From CAVRZY01 sp963725415 (GTDB lineage: Bacteria; Acidobacteriota; Terriglobia; Bryobacterales; Bryobacteraceae), in contig CAVRZY010000266.1 of NCBI GenBank assembly GCA_963725415.1, positions 18,325 to 82,324 of the forward strand: 64,000 bases of DNA. The letters run 5' to 3'. The position numbers were made by a program, and so were the translations under genes. The notes beneath the pieces were generated by a model. The model did not search any database and was not told the origin of the DNA. It saw only the letters and a program-made list of their open reading frames with translations. Shown in pieces: positions 63,814 to 64,000 of this stretch (the first letter of the stretch is position 1; each line of letters begins with the position of its first letter).

Positions 63814-64000
63814 GTCTTCCCTTCGCGGCGTGCTCGACGGCTGGGCAACTCGGCAGAGATCTCCCATCCAGTGGAAACTCCAGAAGCAGGATGGCCCCTG
63901 GTGACGCGAGCACTTGAGCGCTGCCGCCGGGGGTAAGGCGAAAGGGCGTTCACAACTTAGGGGTCTTTTTGTCGTTTTTTTCATGAAAAGACTTTAATAT

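Noticed and set aside
1..64000. Insertion sequences or prophage
   Set aside because: No transposase, integrase, capsid, terminase or tail genes could be recognised on either strand.

Overview
The window reads as a chromosome segment of a high-GC acidobacterium, probably of the Solibacter/Bryobacter group (Bryobacterales). The best markers are three exported proteins with the TIGR03437 'Solibacter C-terminal' type of domain, one Oar-like TonB receptor with an N-terminal carboxypeptidase-regulatory domain, many Tat-exported enzymes and several families of palindromic intergenic repeats. This is inference from recognised families, not from a database search.

Layout. 0-8 kb: an amino-acid permease (cut by the window edge), an exported isoaspartyl methyltransferase, a mazF relic and a VapBC pair, a dicarboxylate-type transporter, a WD40-like protein and a proC / PIG-L deacetylase / MFS operon. 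8-19 kb: a double-receiver hybrid histidine kinase, a Tat-exported aldo/keto-reductase-like protein, a membrane-anchored J-domain protein, a radical SAM/SPASM protein, an isolated nuoM, tRNA-Leu(TAG) and leuA. From about 15.2 to 19.1 kb the reading frames of clearly conserved genes are broken again and again by single extra bases, which looks like consensus error. 19-21 kb: a cluster of whole, truncated and fossil VapBC modules.

21.6-24.5 kb is the most interesting stretch. Three sites with the architecture of integron attC sites (inverted RYYYAAC/GTTRRRY cores, inner arms with an unpaired base) separate single genes that all lie on the minus strand, each beginning just after one site and ending just before the next. 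I read this as an integron cassette cluster without an integrase (CALIN-like). One cassette encodes an EVE domain joined to a candidate nuclease domain, a design expected of modification-dependent restriction. The others encode two small membrane proteins and one orphan ORF. It is flanked by palindromic TTATGC/GCATAA sites and by a collapsed copy of a restriction-methylase gene. 25.5-31 kb continues as an accessory and defence region: an SDH-type serine protease, a 1,022-residue single-chain restriction-modification enzyme without a helicase, and a RelE-type toxin/antitoxin pair bracketed by two nearly identical long hairpins.

31-39 kb: a membrane-anchored exonuclease-fold protein that has lost catalytic residues, an unknown protein, a family 2 glycosyltransferase, a uracil-DNA glycosylase / ferredoxin-NADP reductase pair, a Tat-exported DegT-type protein and an HD-GYP response regulator. 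39-58 kb is almost entirely exported proteins: the TonB receptor, a lytic transglycosylase, a Tat-exported TIM-barrel-type protein, TIGR03437 and NHL-repeat proteins, and three tandem exported ADP-ribosylglycohydrolase-like proteins, each with an extra C-terminal beta domain. 58-64 kb: an NAD-dependent epimerase, an enoyl-CoA hydratase / CoA-transferase / VOC-domain set and a sugar-type periplasmic binding lipoprotein.

Many genes carry one apparent frameshift at a G or C run. They are annotated as single genes across the shift, since the protein continues without loss in the new frame. Domain positions are approximate and no similarity search was run.
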